Positions 56,575-64,000 of a stretch of 64,000 bases of DNA are shown here, in pieces. Source of the stretch: Chitinivibrionia bacterium (GTDB lineage Bacteria; Fibrobacterota; Chitinivibrionia; Chitinivibrionales; Chitinivibrionaceae); the NCBI GenBank assembly GCA_009779925.1, contig WRAZ01000001.1:1-64000 (forward strand), given 5' to 3'. The notes beneath the pieces are model-generated. The model was not told the origin of the DNA. It did no database searches and worked only from the letters and a program-made list of their open reading frames with translations. Numbering within the stretch: the first letter of the stretch is position 1; each line of letters begins with the position of its first letter. Position numbers and translations under genes: made by a program.

Positions 56575-57243
56575 ATGAACGCTAAAACACTAATAGTCTT
56601 AACGCTGATCCTATTTTCAGCATCATTCGCTTGGGCAAAAACGGGGTTTTCTCTTCTGTGGGAACACTCTTTTTTAACAGGAAAAGCAGTCCTCGACGGA
56701 GAAGAACACGAAGATTACGATTTTGACCCAAACGTCAAAGGCGGTCGCGTTCTTTTCGTTCTTCGTTATAATATTAACGAATATCTGTCTCTCGGCTTGG
56801 GAAGCGGGGTAAGTGTAAGCAAATTAAACGTTTCTTATGAGTTTGGGAGTTATAACGATTTTTCTACCGCTATGTTTTACATCCCAATTTTCGGCGAAGT
56901 CCGCGGGCAATTTCCGATATATGAAGATTTGTTGCGAATGTTTGTTAGTCTCAGAATGGGCGGGTCATTGTCTCCGTTGACAATGGATGCGATTTTTACC
57001 GATTATTCTTTTGACGGCGAATTTTTCTTTGAACCGATGTTTGGAATTTCTATTGGCAACAGAAGTGTTTTGTTTGACGTCGGAATGGGCTACAGTTATC
57101 AAAAATCACAATTAGTTGAGAGTTATAATTACTACGAGTGCTTTTCCGGCTGTGCCCCGATAGAAATAATCGAACGCTATCCGTTTAGTTTAAGGCAATT
57201 ATCTTTAAACCTTGGCGTAAATTTCTTATTCGGAAAGAAGTAG
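56575..57243 (+). CDS. Small outer-membrane beta-barrel protein
   Basis: 222 residues. The signal peptide is NAKTLIVLTLILFSASFAWA. An eight-strand barrel is suggested (GGRVLFVLRYNINEYLSLGL, MFYIPIFGEVRGQFP, LRQLSLNLGVNFLFG). The function is unknown. The 5' end is duplicated in the remnant at 54805. The upstream leader AAAAAGGAGTAACAAACA is also shared with it. Confidence 0.65.
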   Translation: MNAKTLIVLTLILFSASFAWAKTGFSLLWEHSFLTGKAVLDGEEHEDYDFDPNVKGGRVLFVLRYNINEYLSLGLGSGVSVSKLNVSYEFGSYNDFSTAMFYIPIFGEVRGQFPIYEDLLRMFVSLRMGGSLSPLTMDAIFTDYSFDGEFFFEPMFGISIGNRSVLFDVGMGYSYQKSQLVESYNYYECFSGCAPIEIIERYPFSLRQLSLNLGVNFLFGKK

Positions 57244-57325
57244 CAAAACTTTAATTTTCGTCTTCTCTTATAAGTAAAAATCTCCATTTCTTCATCGAAA
57301 AATAAATAATATCCAAACATAGGGA

Positions 57326-57345
57326 GGCGCAAAACATATTTTATA
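57326..57345 (+). promoter_or_regulatory. Promoter-like element of the lipoprotein/PPIase genes
   Basis: Reads GGCGCAAAACATATTTTATA, 24 bases before 57369. Confidence 0.45.
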
Positions 57346-57368
57346 TGTAAATTTTTTAAGGAGACTTT

Positions 57369-58022
57369 ATGAAAAAGCAATTTTGGGTAATCGGTTTTTT
57401 GGTTTTTTTCACCGGTTTGGTTCTTCTTTCGGGGTGCGGCGGCAAATCGCAGGAGGCGCTGACGAACGAATTTATCGAGAGTTATATATCTCAACTTAAA
57501 GAGATAGAGATACCTCCGTTCCAGAGATGGAATATGCTTATGCGAATTTTGGAGGTAGTGAACGAAGACGAAGAGGAAAGCGAAGAAGCCTTGTTTGCTC
57601 TCAGAAACGCAATCACTGAAACTATGAATGCGAACAGACAGGCGGTTGATGATTTTCGCAGGCTTGCGTTAAAACCGACTCCCGATTTTGTCGAAGATAC
57701 CATACGCATACTTCTGAGAACGGCTACGGCTTTTTTGGGGCAATCTTACGAAATGCGCAATGAGGCGATAACTTGGCTTAACCGCTATGTGTCGCTCGGC
57801 ACGGCACGCTTTTTTGACGAATATATGCAAGGAATGGCGCAGGCAATGGAACGTAGCAGACAGGCGTTTTTCTTTTTAACGATGGCGCGGGTTCGATACA
57901 GAATTGCAGTCGGCGATACCTTGGATATGACGGTAAGGGAATTTTTGGGCATAGCCGAAGCCGCCCAACTTCCGCCTGATATGGATGAAGAAGAAATAAA
58001 TGACGACGAAGAAGAAAACTAA
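57369..58022 (+). CDS. Acidic helical lipoprotein, unknown
   Basis: 217 residues. The lipoprotein signal (FWVIGFLVFFTGLVLLSGC) precedes an all-helical body with no recognised domain. The C-terminus is strongly acidic (DMDEEEINDDEEEN). The start has AAGGAGACTTT. It lies 24 bases before the PPIase gene, so it may be an envelope protein folded with its help. Confidence 0.6.
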   Translation: MKKQFWVIGFLVFFTGLVLLSGCGGKSQEALTNEFIESYISQLKEIEIPPFQRWNMLMRILEVVNEDEEESEEALFALRNAITETMNANRQAVDDFRRLALKPTPDFVEDTIRILLRTATAFLGQSYEMRNEAITWLNRYVSLGTARFFDEYMQGMAQAMERSRQAFFFLTMARVRYRIAVGDTLDMTVREFLGIAEAAQLPPDMDEEEINDDEEEN

Positions 58023-58046
58023 AAACGATATTTTGGGAGAAACACA

Positions 58047-59096
58047 ATGAAAACAAAAATTACTTTAACAATTATTGCTGCGTTATCGCTCTTTTGCTGG
58101 TTTGTATTTGCCGACAGAGACAACGATGACGGAAAGGAAGACTCAATGAGAGGCAAAAACGGATTGTTTGCTATTATTCACACAACAAAAGGCGACATAA
58201 AACTGTCGTTGGAATTTGAAAAAACGCCGCTTACGACAACAAATTTCGTCGGTCTTGCGGAAGGAAAAATCAGAAACACTGCCAAAGAATTAGGCGAGCC
58301 GTTTTATAACGGCGGCGTTTTTCATAGAGTTATAGAAAACTTTATGATACAAGGCGGCGACCCGACAGGAACAGGGCGCGGCGGACCCGGATATAATTTT
58401 CCCGACGAAATTCACCCTGAATTGAGACATTCGGGAGCGGGGATTTTGTCTATGGCAAACGCAGGACCCGGCACTAACGGAAGCCAGTTTTTCATTACAC
58501 ACACAGCTACGCCGCATTTGGACGGCAGACACACGGTTTTCGGACACGTTGTTGATGGGCAAAGTGTAGTAAACGCTATAAGACAAGGCGACAGAATTGA
58601 CTCGATAACAATTAAACGCGTAGGCAAAAAAGCAAAAGCATTTGTCGCCGACCAAGAACAGTTCGACTCGCTTCTTAACGCTCACGGCGAAAATCAAAGA
58701 AGAGCGCAGGGCGAAGCAAACAGAAGAGTTGTGGAAGAAGTCAGAAGCCGCTTTCCCAACTTGGTTGAGGCTAAAGGCGGGTTTTTCTATATACTCGAAA
58801 GAGAAGGCGAAGGCGATACTCCTCCGAGAGGCACAAGGATTTCTACGCATTACACAGGCAAACTTTTGGACGGCACGGTTTTTGACAGTTCTGTCAGAAG
58901 AAACCAAGTATTTAGATTTACAGTCGGCGCAGGCGAGGTTATTGAAGGTTGGGATTTAGCATTTTTGTCGATGAGAAGAGGCGAAAAGCGTACCATAGTT
59001 CTACCACCCGATTTGGCTTACGGTTCTCGCGGAGCAGGCGGCGTAATACCACCCAACGCTTGGCTTATTTTTGAAGTAGAATTGGTTGATTTTTAA
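58047..59096 (+). CDS. Periplasmic cyclophilin-FKBP fusion peptidyl-prolyl isomerase
   Basis: 349 residues. A signal peptide (about 1-23) precedes a cyclophilin domain (residues ~40-190: GGVFHRVIENFMIQGGDP, GTNGSQFFITHTATPHLDGRH) and a short linker. An FKBP domain follows (~235-349: GTRISTHYTGKLLDGTVFDS, IEGWDLAFLSMRRGEKR, PPDLAYGSRGAGGVIPPNA). Both active sites appear complete. It catalyses proline isomerisation during folding in the envelope. The two-fold fusion is uncommon. Confidence 0.93.
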   Translation: MKTKITLTIIAALSLFCWFVFADRDNDDGKEDSMRGKNGLFAIIHTTKGDIKLSLEFEKTPLTTTNFVGLAEGKIRNTAKELGEPFYNGGVFHRVIENFMIQGGDPTGTGRGGPGYNFPDEIHPELRHSGAGILSMANAGPGTNGSQFFITHTATPHLDGRHTVFGHVVDGQSVVNAIRQGDRIDSITIKRVGKKAKAFVADQEQFDSLLNAHGENQRRAQGEANRRVVEEVRSRFPNLVEAKGGFFYILEREGEGDTPPRGTRISTHYTGKLLDGTVFDSSVRRNQVFRFTVGAGEVIEGWDLAFLSMRRGEKRTIVLPPDLAYGSRGAGGVIPPNAWLIFEVELVDF

Positions 59097-59111
59097 GAAT
59101 TCAGAACATTT

Positions 59112-59136
59112 TGTAGGGGCGTATTGCATACGCCCT
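59112..59136. repeat. GGGGCGTATTGCATACGCCC palindromic repeat, copy 2
   Basis: Identical core to 34302-34326. With copy 3 it forms a larger inverted repeat between two converging genes, so it may serve as their shared terminator. Confidence 0.8.
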
Positions 59137-59178
59137 AAAACGAACACACTAATTATTTGGAATTATTAAACAAAAAAA

Positions 59179-59203
59179 AGGGCGTATGCAATACGCCCCT
59201 ACA
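59179..59203. repeat. GGGGCGTATTGCATACGCCC palindromic repeat, copy 3 (inverted)
   Basis: AGGGCGTATGCAATACGCCC, the reverse complement of copy 2, 42 bases away. Copies 2 and 3 can pair over 25 bp. Confidence 0.8.
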
Positions 59204-59225
59204 AATATCCAAAATCAAAAACTGA

Positions 59226-60620
59226 TTAAATTAACGCTGTTTCCTTGTGGAGAAGCGGTGTTTTTCCAATTCTGTACACGTTAAACCCGATGTCGTAGAG
59301 TTTTTGGTGGTCTAAAATATTTCTGCCGTCGAAAATCATTGCGGGTTTTACCATAGTCTTGTAAATTTTTTCGTAATCAAGCGTTTTATACAAGTCCCAT
59401 TCGGTCAAAATCGCAATTGCGTGCGCGCCCTCTGCGGCTTTATACGGGTCTGTTTCGTATGCAATTCCATCAGTGGCTTTGAGGTCGATTTTTGCGTTGT
59501 CAAGCGCTTGCGGGTCTGAAATCACGACTTGCGCCTGCTCGTCGCGAAGTTGTTTGGCAACATAGAAAGCAGGCGTTTCACGAGTATCGCCCGTATCTTT
59601 TTTAAATGCAAAACCCAACATCGCTATTCTTTTGCCTGCAACCGTGTTAAACGAGGAGCGGATAATATTCTGTACAAAACGATTTGTTTGGTGGTCGTTC
59701 ATTTTAATAACCCATTCCCAGTATTCGGCGACTTCGGGAAGTCCGTTGCTTTCGGCAATGTAAACCAAGTTCAAAACGTCTTTTTTGAAGCAACTTCCGC
59801 CAAAACCTACGCTTGCATTCAAAAATTTGGAGCCAATTCTTGTGTCCGTTCCGATTGCTTTTGAGATTTCCTGAACGTCGGCGTGTGTTTTTTCGCACAA
59901 CTCCGAAATCGCGTTAATAGACGAAACTCTTTGCGCCAAAAACGCGTTTGCCACCAATTTCGACAATTCCGAACTCCAAACGTTGCTTGTGATAATTTTT
60001 TCGCGAGGAACCCAATTTGCATAAATGTCAACAACTTTATTTCGAGCCGCTATTCCGCTTTCGGTTTCCATTGAGCCGATAAGAACTCTGTCGGGATTGT
60101 GCAAATCGGTGATTGCCGTTCCTTCCGCCAAAAATTCGGGGTTTGACAAAACTTCAAAATGAAGCCCTTTTTCGTTTGAATTGAGAATGCGCTCCATTGC
60201 TTCGGCGGTGCGTACAGGCAGAGTGCTTTTTTCAACGATAATTTTGTTTGTGTTTGCGGCGGCAAGGATTGTTCGCGCTGTTTTTTCCAAAAATTGCAAA
60301 TCGCTTGCTTTGCCCGCGCCTATTCCGTATTGTTTTGTGGGCGTATTTACAGATACAAAAATGATGTCGGCGTCCGCGATTTCTTTTTCCGATTCTGTCG
60401 AGAAAAACAAATTTCTGCCGCGCGCTTCTTTTACGACTTCATAAAGTCCCGGCTCGTAAATCGGCAGGTTTTCACTGTTCCAAGCATCAATTCTTGCTTT
60501 GTTTATATCGACAACCGTCACCTTTACATTAGGACATTTCTGAGCGATAACCGCCATAGTCGGACCGCCGACGTATCCCGCGCCGATACACAAAATTTTC
60601 GTTTCAAATTCCTTAGACAT
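59226..60620 (-). CDS. ugd: UDP-glucose 6-dehydrogenase (eukaryote-like type)
   Basis: 464 residues. The NAD-binding start is [20 protein letters not shown]. The catalytic Cys lies in [17 protein letters not shown], and [19 protein letters not shown] is the UDP-binding part. The form [24 protein letters not shown] and RVLIGS matches the animal/plant-like subgroup found in some bacteria. It oxidises UDP-glucose to UDP-glucuronate for capsule or exopolysaccharide. No sugar-nucleotide partners are adjacent. The start has AAAGGAGACAAG. Confidence 0.95.
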   Translation of the reverse strand: MSKEFETKILCIGAGYVGGPTMAVIAQKCPNVKVTVVDINKARIDAWNSENLPIYEPGLYEVVKEARGRNLFFSTESEKEIADADIIFVSVNTPTKQYGIGAGKASDLQFLEKTARTILAAANTNKIIVEKSTLPVRTAEAMERILNSNEKGLHFEVLSNPEFLAEGTAITDLHNPDRVLIGSMETESGIAARNKVVDIYANWVPREKIITSNVWSSELSKLVANAFLAQRVSSINAISELCEKTHADVQEISKAIGTDTRIGSKFLNASVGFGGSCFKKDVLNLVYIAESNGLPEVAEYWEWVIKMNDHQTNRFVQNIIRSSFNTVAGKRIAMLGFAFKKDTGDTRETPAFYVAKQLRDEQAQVVISDPQALDNAKIDLKATDGIAYETDPYKAAEGAHAIAILTEWDLYKTLDYEKIYKTMVKPAMIFDGRNILDHQKLYDIGFNVYRIGKTPLLHKETALI

Positions 60621-60643
60621 CTTGTCTCCTTTGGATAGACTTT

Positions 60644-60841
60644 CTATTTGAGTTTTTTGATTACGATTTCGTCCGGATTGTTTTTCATTTTCTCGAAAAA
60701 CATATCAATCATTGTATAATAAATATCTGTTTTGGTATAAACTTGCCCGTCTCTTTCGGACAAAAGAAATATTGCTTCTGTAATTTTTTCCAGAAAATCT
60801 TCCGTGTGCTCGATTTTTACTTCTATTTTTTTCTTTGTCAT
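60644..60841 (-). CDS. Small 65-residue protein, unknown
   Basis: A charged, mostly helical protein ([37 protein letters not shown]). No family is recognised. The central helix pattern could be a small DNA- or partner-binding protein. Good ribosome binding site (AAGGAAGGG) and a promoter-like element 50 bases upstream. It lies 23 bases before ugd on the same strand, so they may share a transcript. Confidence 0.55.
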   Translation of the reverse strand: MTKKKIEVKIEHTEDFLEKITEAIFLLSERDGQVYTKTDIYYTMIDMFFEKMKNNPDEIVIKKLK

Positions 60842-60890
60842 AAATTTTACCCTTCCTTAAATTATTTAAGATAGCAAGGAGTTTTCGTTA

Positions 60891-60910
60891 TTAAAATACT
60901 ATTTTCCGCA
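60891..60910 (-). promoter_or_regulatory. Promoter-like element of the 65-residue gene and ugd
   Basis: Reads TGCGGAAAATAGTATTTTAA on the minus strand, 50 bases before 60841. Confidence 0.55.
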
Positions 60911-60935
60911 ATTCAAAAGGAAAAAAATTGCACTT

Positions 60936-61421
60936 TTACTGAAAATACCACGAAACCCCGTCGGTTTTGAAAGTAATTTCGCTGTTGTCGTTTGCGAGCA
61001 TTACTTTTTCGTTGTAATGTTCCATAATTAAGAGCAATTTTGAAGTTTCAAAGTTCGGAAGCGCAATAATTGCCGAAAATTTAAGCGCCAAAACCTTTGG
61101 AATTACTGCATTTTTACCCAAAATTGCGATGGAATTTTCACTGTAATACATATTTTCGTCGGGAATATCGCCGTCTATTCGCCAAACGGCAACGTTGCCC
61201 GTTTCAAAAATCCATAAATCGTTGTTTAAACGCAAAAATCTGCAATTTTCGTCAAAATTTCGGTTATTTGTAAGCGTATCTAATCTCAAAACTTGTCCGT
61301 TCCACTCAACAAACGACTTTTCGCCAACCTGTGTCCAACGCAAATTTTGGGGCGGGTTTTTGTCATCCAAACTACAGGCGCCGAGTATCAAAAACAGGAA
61401 AAGCAAAACGCATTTCACCAT
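60936..61421 (-). CDS. Lipoprotein, unknown
   Basis: 161 residues. The lipobox is clear (VKCVLLFLFLILGAC). The body is beta-rich with no known domain. The gene overlaps the end of the barrel gene by 50 bases in another frame, and its GAAAGGAATGAG ribosome binding site lies inside that gene. Such an overlap suggests tight translational coupling. Confidence 0.65.
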   Translation of the reverse strand: MVKCVLLFLFLILGACSLDDKNPPQNLRWTQVGEKSFVEWNGQVLRLDTLTNNRNFDENCRFLRLNNDLWIFETGNVAVWRIDGDIPDENMYYSENSIAILGKNAVIPKVLALKFSAIIALPNFETSKLLLIMEHYNEKVMLANDNSEITFKTDGVSWYFQ

Positions 61422-62934
61422 AAATTCTCATTCCTTTCGATGTTTCTTGGAGCGGAATATCCATAGCCAAAGACTTAGTGCTTCTGCTCGGGCTTCTTGC
61501 CGAATACGACAAAAATATCGTTTCCTGCGGCGATTGCTCAAGGCGAATTCTATGCGAATATCCGAGGTTAACAATTTGCGCATTCGGCAGAAAACTATCC
61601 AATCCGAGATTAAAAATACTATGTCGCCAGCCGTCTTTATTAAAAGAATTTGCAACGCTCGCATTTGTTCTGAAATTTTGCCCTATCCGCTTACGATTAA
61701 AAACCGTGTGCGTTTGCCTTAACTGAGTGGTGTCCGTCCTCAGAGAAAAATTAGAACGAACGCCCAAACCCGTAATTTCGGGAAGATGGTAAGCTCCGAC
61801 AATACTCGCCGTGCCGAAATCGCCATTCAGAAGATAACGCGTCGAAAGCGAATATCTTTGCGTTTTAGCTCGTCCCGAAAGCGAAAGATTTGTGCCGAAT
61901 TTTTGATTTTGCAAGGTATCGTTTCGCGGAATTAGCGACGAAAACGGCGAATTATAGCCTTCCTGCAAAAGATAAGTTTGCGAGATTATCCGCAGATTTC
62001 GCGCAGATTTTTGGTATTGAACCAAAGTCGCATTTTTGGCGGAGGAAAGAGAAATCGCGTTTGAAACAGAAATTCCCAAATTCGTGAAATTCCCTCTGAC
62101 TTGAAGTAAAACTTCCTCGTTTTCGCCTTTTTCTGCGTAAATCGCTTTGAGTTCCAAGCGAAAATATTGCGGCTGAACAAAAACGCCGCCGCCCGCCAAA
62201 TGTTCGTTTTCGCGTATGTGAAAATACCCCGTAGCCCCCAAATGTTGCGTGCCGATTTGCGTTATTATGCCGTTGTAGCCGCCTCTGCTGGCGTAATACA
62301 AATTGTCCGCCCCTTGTGCTTGCGAAAATGTTGCGTATCGCCCGAAAAGCAACTCGTTAGAGGGAGACGTAAGATTTCCCGCGTTAAAAAATCCCGAAAT
62401 ATTATCACCGCCAAAACTATACAAAATTGAGCGATTTTCCAAATATTGCTCGTCCTGCCTCTCCCGAACTTGCACGGAAACGAGCAGGTTATCCTGAATT
62501 CTTGTAGCGGAAGATATGCTGAAATATTGTTCATCGTCGCCGTCTGTTCGTCGTGCAAAAACTGTGAGCGTTGAACGCACGGGCGCTTGTTGCAGAGACC
62601 TGCGAGAAACACGGATAAACGGCTCGAATTGTGAAATCAGCGGATAGCGCCTGAACAATCGCGAAAAATCGCCGCCGCTCGCAATAATTTCTTGAGTCGT
62701 GGGAATTTCTTCGGGCGCTAAATCAAACCCCACACTCTCGAGACGGTGCCACCCCTCGCGTATCGGGTCAATCGGGTTTAAAAGCAATGCCTCTGCGGCG
62801 TTAAAACAGAGAGAGTCAATAATTTCGTCAAACAGCAATTCCCGCGCTTCTTCTATTGATTTTGGAATAACATCACAGAAAGAGAAAGCGGTGCAGGTGT
62901 AAAGAAATAAGACTGTAAAAAATAGTTTTTTCAT
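61372..62934 (-). CDS. Outer-membrane barrel protein with helix-hairpin-helix-like N-terminus
   Basis: 520 residues. The signal peptide is KKLFFTVLFLYTCTAFSFC. Residues 30-120 are helical (SIEEARELLFDEIIDSLCFN; LFRRYPLISQFEPFIRVSRR). The latter recalls ComEA-like helix-hairpin-helix modules, a tentative reading. From about 130 on, repeated amphipathic strands (SRRSLQQAPVRSTLTVFARR, ENRSILYSFGG) build a barrel of some 16-20 strands, ending MRFAFPVFDTRRL. The function is unknown. It is coupled with the lipoprotein gene. Confidence 0.65.
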   Translation of the reverse strand: MKKLFFTVLFLYTCTAFSFCDVIPKSIEEARELLFDEIIDSLCFNAAEALLLNPIDPIREGWHRLESVGFDLAPEEIPTTQEIIASGGDFSRLFRRYPLISQFEPFIRVSRRSLQQAPVRSTLTVFARRTDGDDEQYFSISSATRIQDNLLVSVQVRERQDEQYLENRSILYSFGGDNISGFFNAGNLTSPSNELLFGRYATFSQAQGADNLYYASRGGYNGIITQIGTQHLGATGYFHIRENEHLAGGGVFVQPQYFRLELKAIYAEKGENEEVLLQVRGNFTNLGISVSNAISLSSAKNATLVQYQKSARNLRIISQTYLLQEGYNSPFSSLIPRNDTLQNQKFGTNLSLSGRAKTQRYSLSTRYLLNGDFGTASIVGAYHLPEITGLGVRSNFSLRTDTTQLRQTHTVFNRKRIGQNFRTNASVANSFNKDGWRHSIFNLGLDSFLPNAQIVNLGYSHRIRLEQSPQETIFLSYSARSPSRSTKSLAMDIPLQETSKGMRIYGEMRFAFPVFDTRRL

Positions 62935-62967
62935 TTTATTTGCTTGAATATCGCAGAACTTAGCCGT

Positions 62968-63240
62968 TTATCCATAAATTTCTCGTCTGTGAGCAACTGT
63001 TATTAAACTTAATATTAGTTTGTTGTCAATTATTTCTACAAGTAATCTGAAATCACCGATGCGATAACGCCAATATTCTTGAAAATCATACTTAAGTTGC
63101 TTTCCTTTTTCGCGCGGATTTTGGGTGTTTTCTAAATTTTTTTCTATCCATTTAATAATTTCTGTCGCATTCGATTTGCCAATTTTTTTTAAATCTTTTT
63201 CAAATTTTGGACTGGGGACAACTTTATACACCATATTCAT
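62968..63240 (-). CDS. relE: RelE/ParE-type toxin
   Basis: 90 residues. The RelE-family fold is shown by YKVVPSPKFEKDLKKIGK, QLKYDFQEYWRYRIGDFRLL and the closing ITVAHRREIYG (C-terminal Arg and Tyr). It most likely cleaves mRNA at the ribosome. The start overlaps the antitoxin gene by 17 bases. Confidence 0.9.
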   Translation of the reverse strand: MNMVYKVVPSPKFEKDLKKIGKSNATEIIKWIEKNLENTQNPREKGKQLKYDFQEYWRYRIGDFRLLVEIIDNKLILSLITVAHRREIYG

Positions 63241-63469
63241 TTTTCAGCGCGCTCCAAGATTTTACTTCGTGTCTATGACGGTAGTTGTAAATTTCCGCTT
63301 CGTGTATTTTGTTTAAATAAAAATCTTCAAGATTTTTAGATTTAGCCGCTTGTCTGACTACCGCTACAACAAACGCATTCATCGACAAGCCAAGTTTAGT
63401 TGCCGCGGTTTTTATCATTTTTTTTGTTTCGTTATCGGTCTTTATGTTTAATGTTGCCGTGTTTACCAT
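63224..63469 (-). CDS. relB: RelB/DinJ-family antitoxin
   Basis: 81 residues. A ribbon-helix-helix segment (ATLNIKTDNETKKMIKTAAT, KLGLSMNAFVVAVVRQA) dimerises and binds DNA. The C-terminal helix (LEDFYLNKIHEAEIYNYRHR) should wrap the toxin. It is the first gene of the pair and has its own promoter-like element. Confidence 0.88.
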   Translation of the reverse strand: MVNTATLNIKTDNETKKMIKTAATKLGLSMNAFVVAVVRQAAKSKNLEDFYLNKIHEAEIYNYRHRHEVKSWSALKNEYGV

Positions 63470-63490
63470 AAATACACCCCCTTTTTCTTT

Positions 63491-63510
63491 TGAAAATACT
63501 ATTTGCGCAA
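63491..63510 (-). promoter_or_regulatory. Promoter-like element of relBE
   Basis: Reads TTGCGCAAATAGTATTTTCA on the minus strand, 22 bases before 63469. Confidence 0.6.
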
Positions 63511-63740
63511 AGAAAAAACAATCTGTATTTGCAAAAAATCAGTTAACATCATTTTTTTGCTATTTTCCACAAAAAACCGTCCAATCTCCAACTTTCGTCT
63601 TATATGTGGCGTTTGCGTAAAAAACTAAACACTGTTTAAAGCACTGTTTAACTAATATGTTATCCATTATTTTTTCTGAAACAGAATAAGATGTAATAGA
63701 AATCCGTAAAAAAACCGCCAATTCACCACTCCTCTCCAAA
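63511..63740. other. Intergenic stretch between relBE and aspS
   Basis: No gene is convincing here. The one visible signal is a tandem direct repeat, CACTGTTTAA at 63630-63639 and 63642-63651, spaced by two bases so that the copies lie one helical turn apart. It may be a regulator site for either divergent gene. A rightward frame is not open across it. Confidence 0.35.
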
Positions 63741-63758
63741 ACAAATATTATTTTTACC
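63741..63758 (+). promoter_or_regulatory. Promoter-like element of aspS
   Basis: Reads ACAAATATTATTTTTACC, 27 bases before 63786. Confidence 0.6.
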
Positions 63759-63785
63759 CTCGAAAATTACACGAAAGGAAAATTT

Positions 63786-64000
63786 ATGGCGAATTTGTAT
63801 CGCACGCACACTTGCGGGGAACTCTCTAAACAGAATATCGGAGCAGAAGTAAAAGTCAGCGGTTGGATACACAACAGACGCGACCACGGCGGAGTGCTTT
63901 TTATTGATTTGCGCGACCACTACGGCATTACACAGGTTGTGATTTACCCCGACAATCCCAATCAATACGCAATCGGACACTTGCCGAAAGAAACTGTTGT
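63786..64000 (+). CDS. aspS: Aspartyl-tRNA synthetase, N-terminal fragment (cut by window edge)
   Basis: 71 codons of the OB-fold anticodon-binding domain. [39 protein letters not shown] and [10 protein letters not shown] are the conserved start of bacterial AspRS. The start has GAAAGGAAAATTT. The catalytic domain lies beyond the window, so the discriminating/non-discriminating type cannot be told. Confidence 0.95.
   Translation, partial: MANLYRTHTCGELSKQNIGAEVKVSGWIHNRRDHGGVLFIDLRDHYGITQVVIYPDNPNQYAIGHLPKETV

Overview
The window reads as bacterial chromosome from a Gram-negative, polysaccharide-degrading, probably gut or sediment anaerobe. The secreted GH9 cellulase with a FlgD/T9SS-like C-terminal module, the CBM5/12-bearing surface proteins, the outer-membrane barrels, the DUF2723 protein and the many toxin-antitoxin pairs fit the Fibrobacterota/FCB side of the tree. 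This is inferred from gene content only. Both window edges cut genes (hipA on the left, aspS on the right).

Layout. 0-6.4 kb: a HipBA module, a secreted endonuclease/phosphatase-fold protein, a SpoIIE-type phosphatase, prfB with an intact programmed +1 frameshift, and a beta-CASP metallo-hydrolase. 6.5-8.2 kb: broken genes (an LPD3-like fragment split by a frameshift, and a headless surface protein). 8.3-14.3 kb: an A+T-rich accessory island with two leftward membrane-protein genes facing a rightward P-loop NTPase gene and its membrane partner, then a DUF1016 (YhcG-like) nuclease. A decayed copy of the end of the membrane partner lies on the far side of the nuclease gene. 14.4-18.3 kb: ribH, nusB and a DUF2723 membrane protein. 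18.4-23.5 kb: a structured RNA candidate, a PilX-like protein, then two architecturally matching blocks of hairpin, leftward small membrane-peptide gene(s), hairpin plus promoter, and a rightward MNT/HEPN pair. 23.5-26.4 kb: an RluA-type pseudouridine synthase, hisD and a DUF1413 protein. 26.7-33 kb: a TolC/adaptor/RND efflux operon ending in its TetR regulator, then tRNA-Leu(CAA). 33-43 kb: a cytosolic GH84 enzyme, a thioredoxin/DsbD-like fusion, a second HipBA, a methyltransferase, the GH9 cellulase, a second headless surface protein and a DUF58 protein. 43-45.7 kb: a second copy of the structured RNA, a DUF2442 gene with a DUF4160-like remnant, dgkA and a Xer-type recombinase. 45.8-59 kb: a cell-surface locus of beta-helix, CBM5/12, lipoprotein and beta-barrel genes with an internal duplication, followed by a cyclophilin-FKBP fusion. 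59-64 kb: UDP-glucose dehydrogenase, an envelope gene pair, RelBE and aspS.

A signal that runs through the whole window is a short directional motif, roughly GGCAAATAnTATTTTC. It occurs about 30 times, nearly always on the coding strand and 10-95 bases before a start codon. I read it as the local promoter -10 region and use it to support start sites and both RNA genes. The most interesting candidates are the paired ~195-nt RNAs (18.4 kb and 43.4 kb), the NTPase/membrane module (8.3-12.7 kb), and the hairpin-punctuated MNT/HEPN plus hydrophobic-peptide blocks (20.6-23.5 kb).
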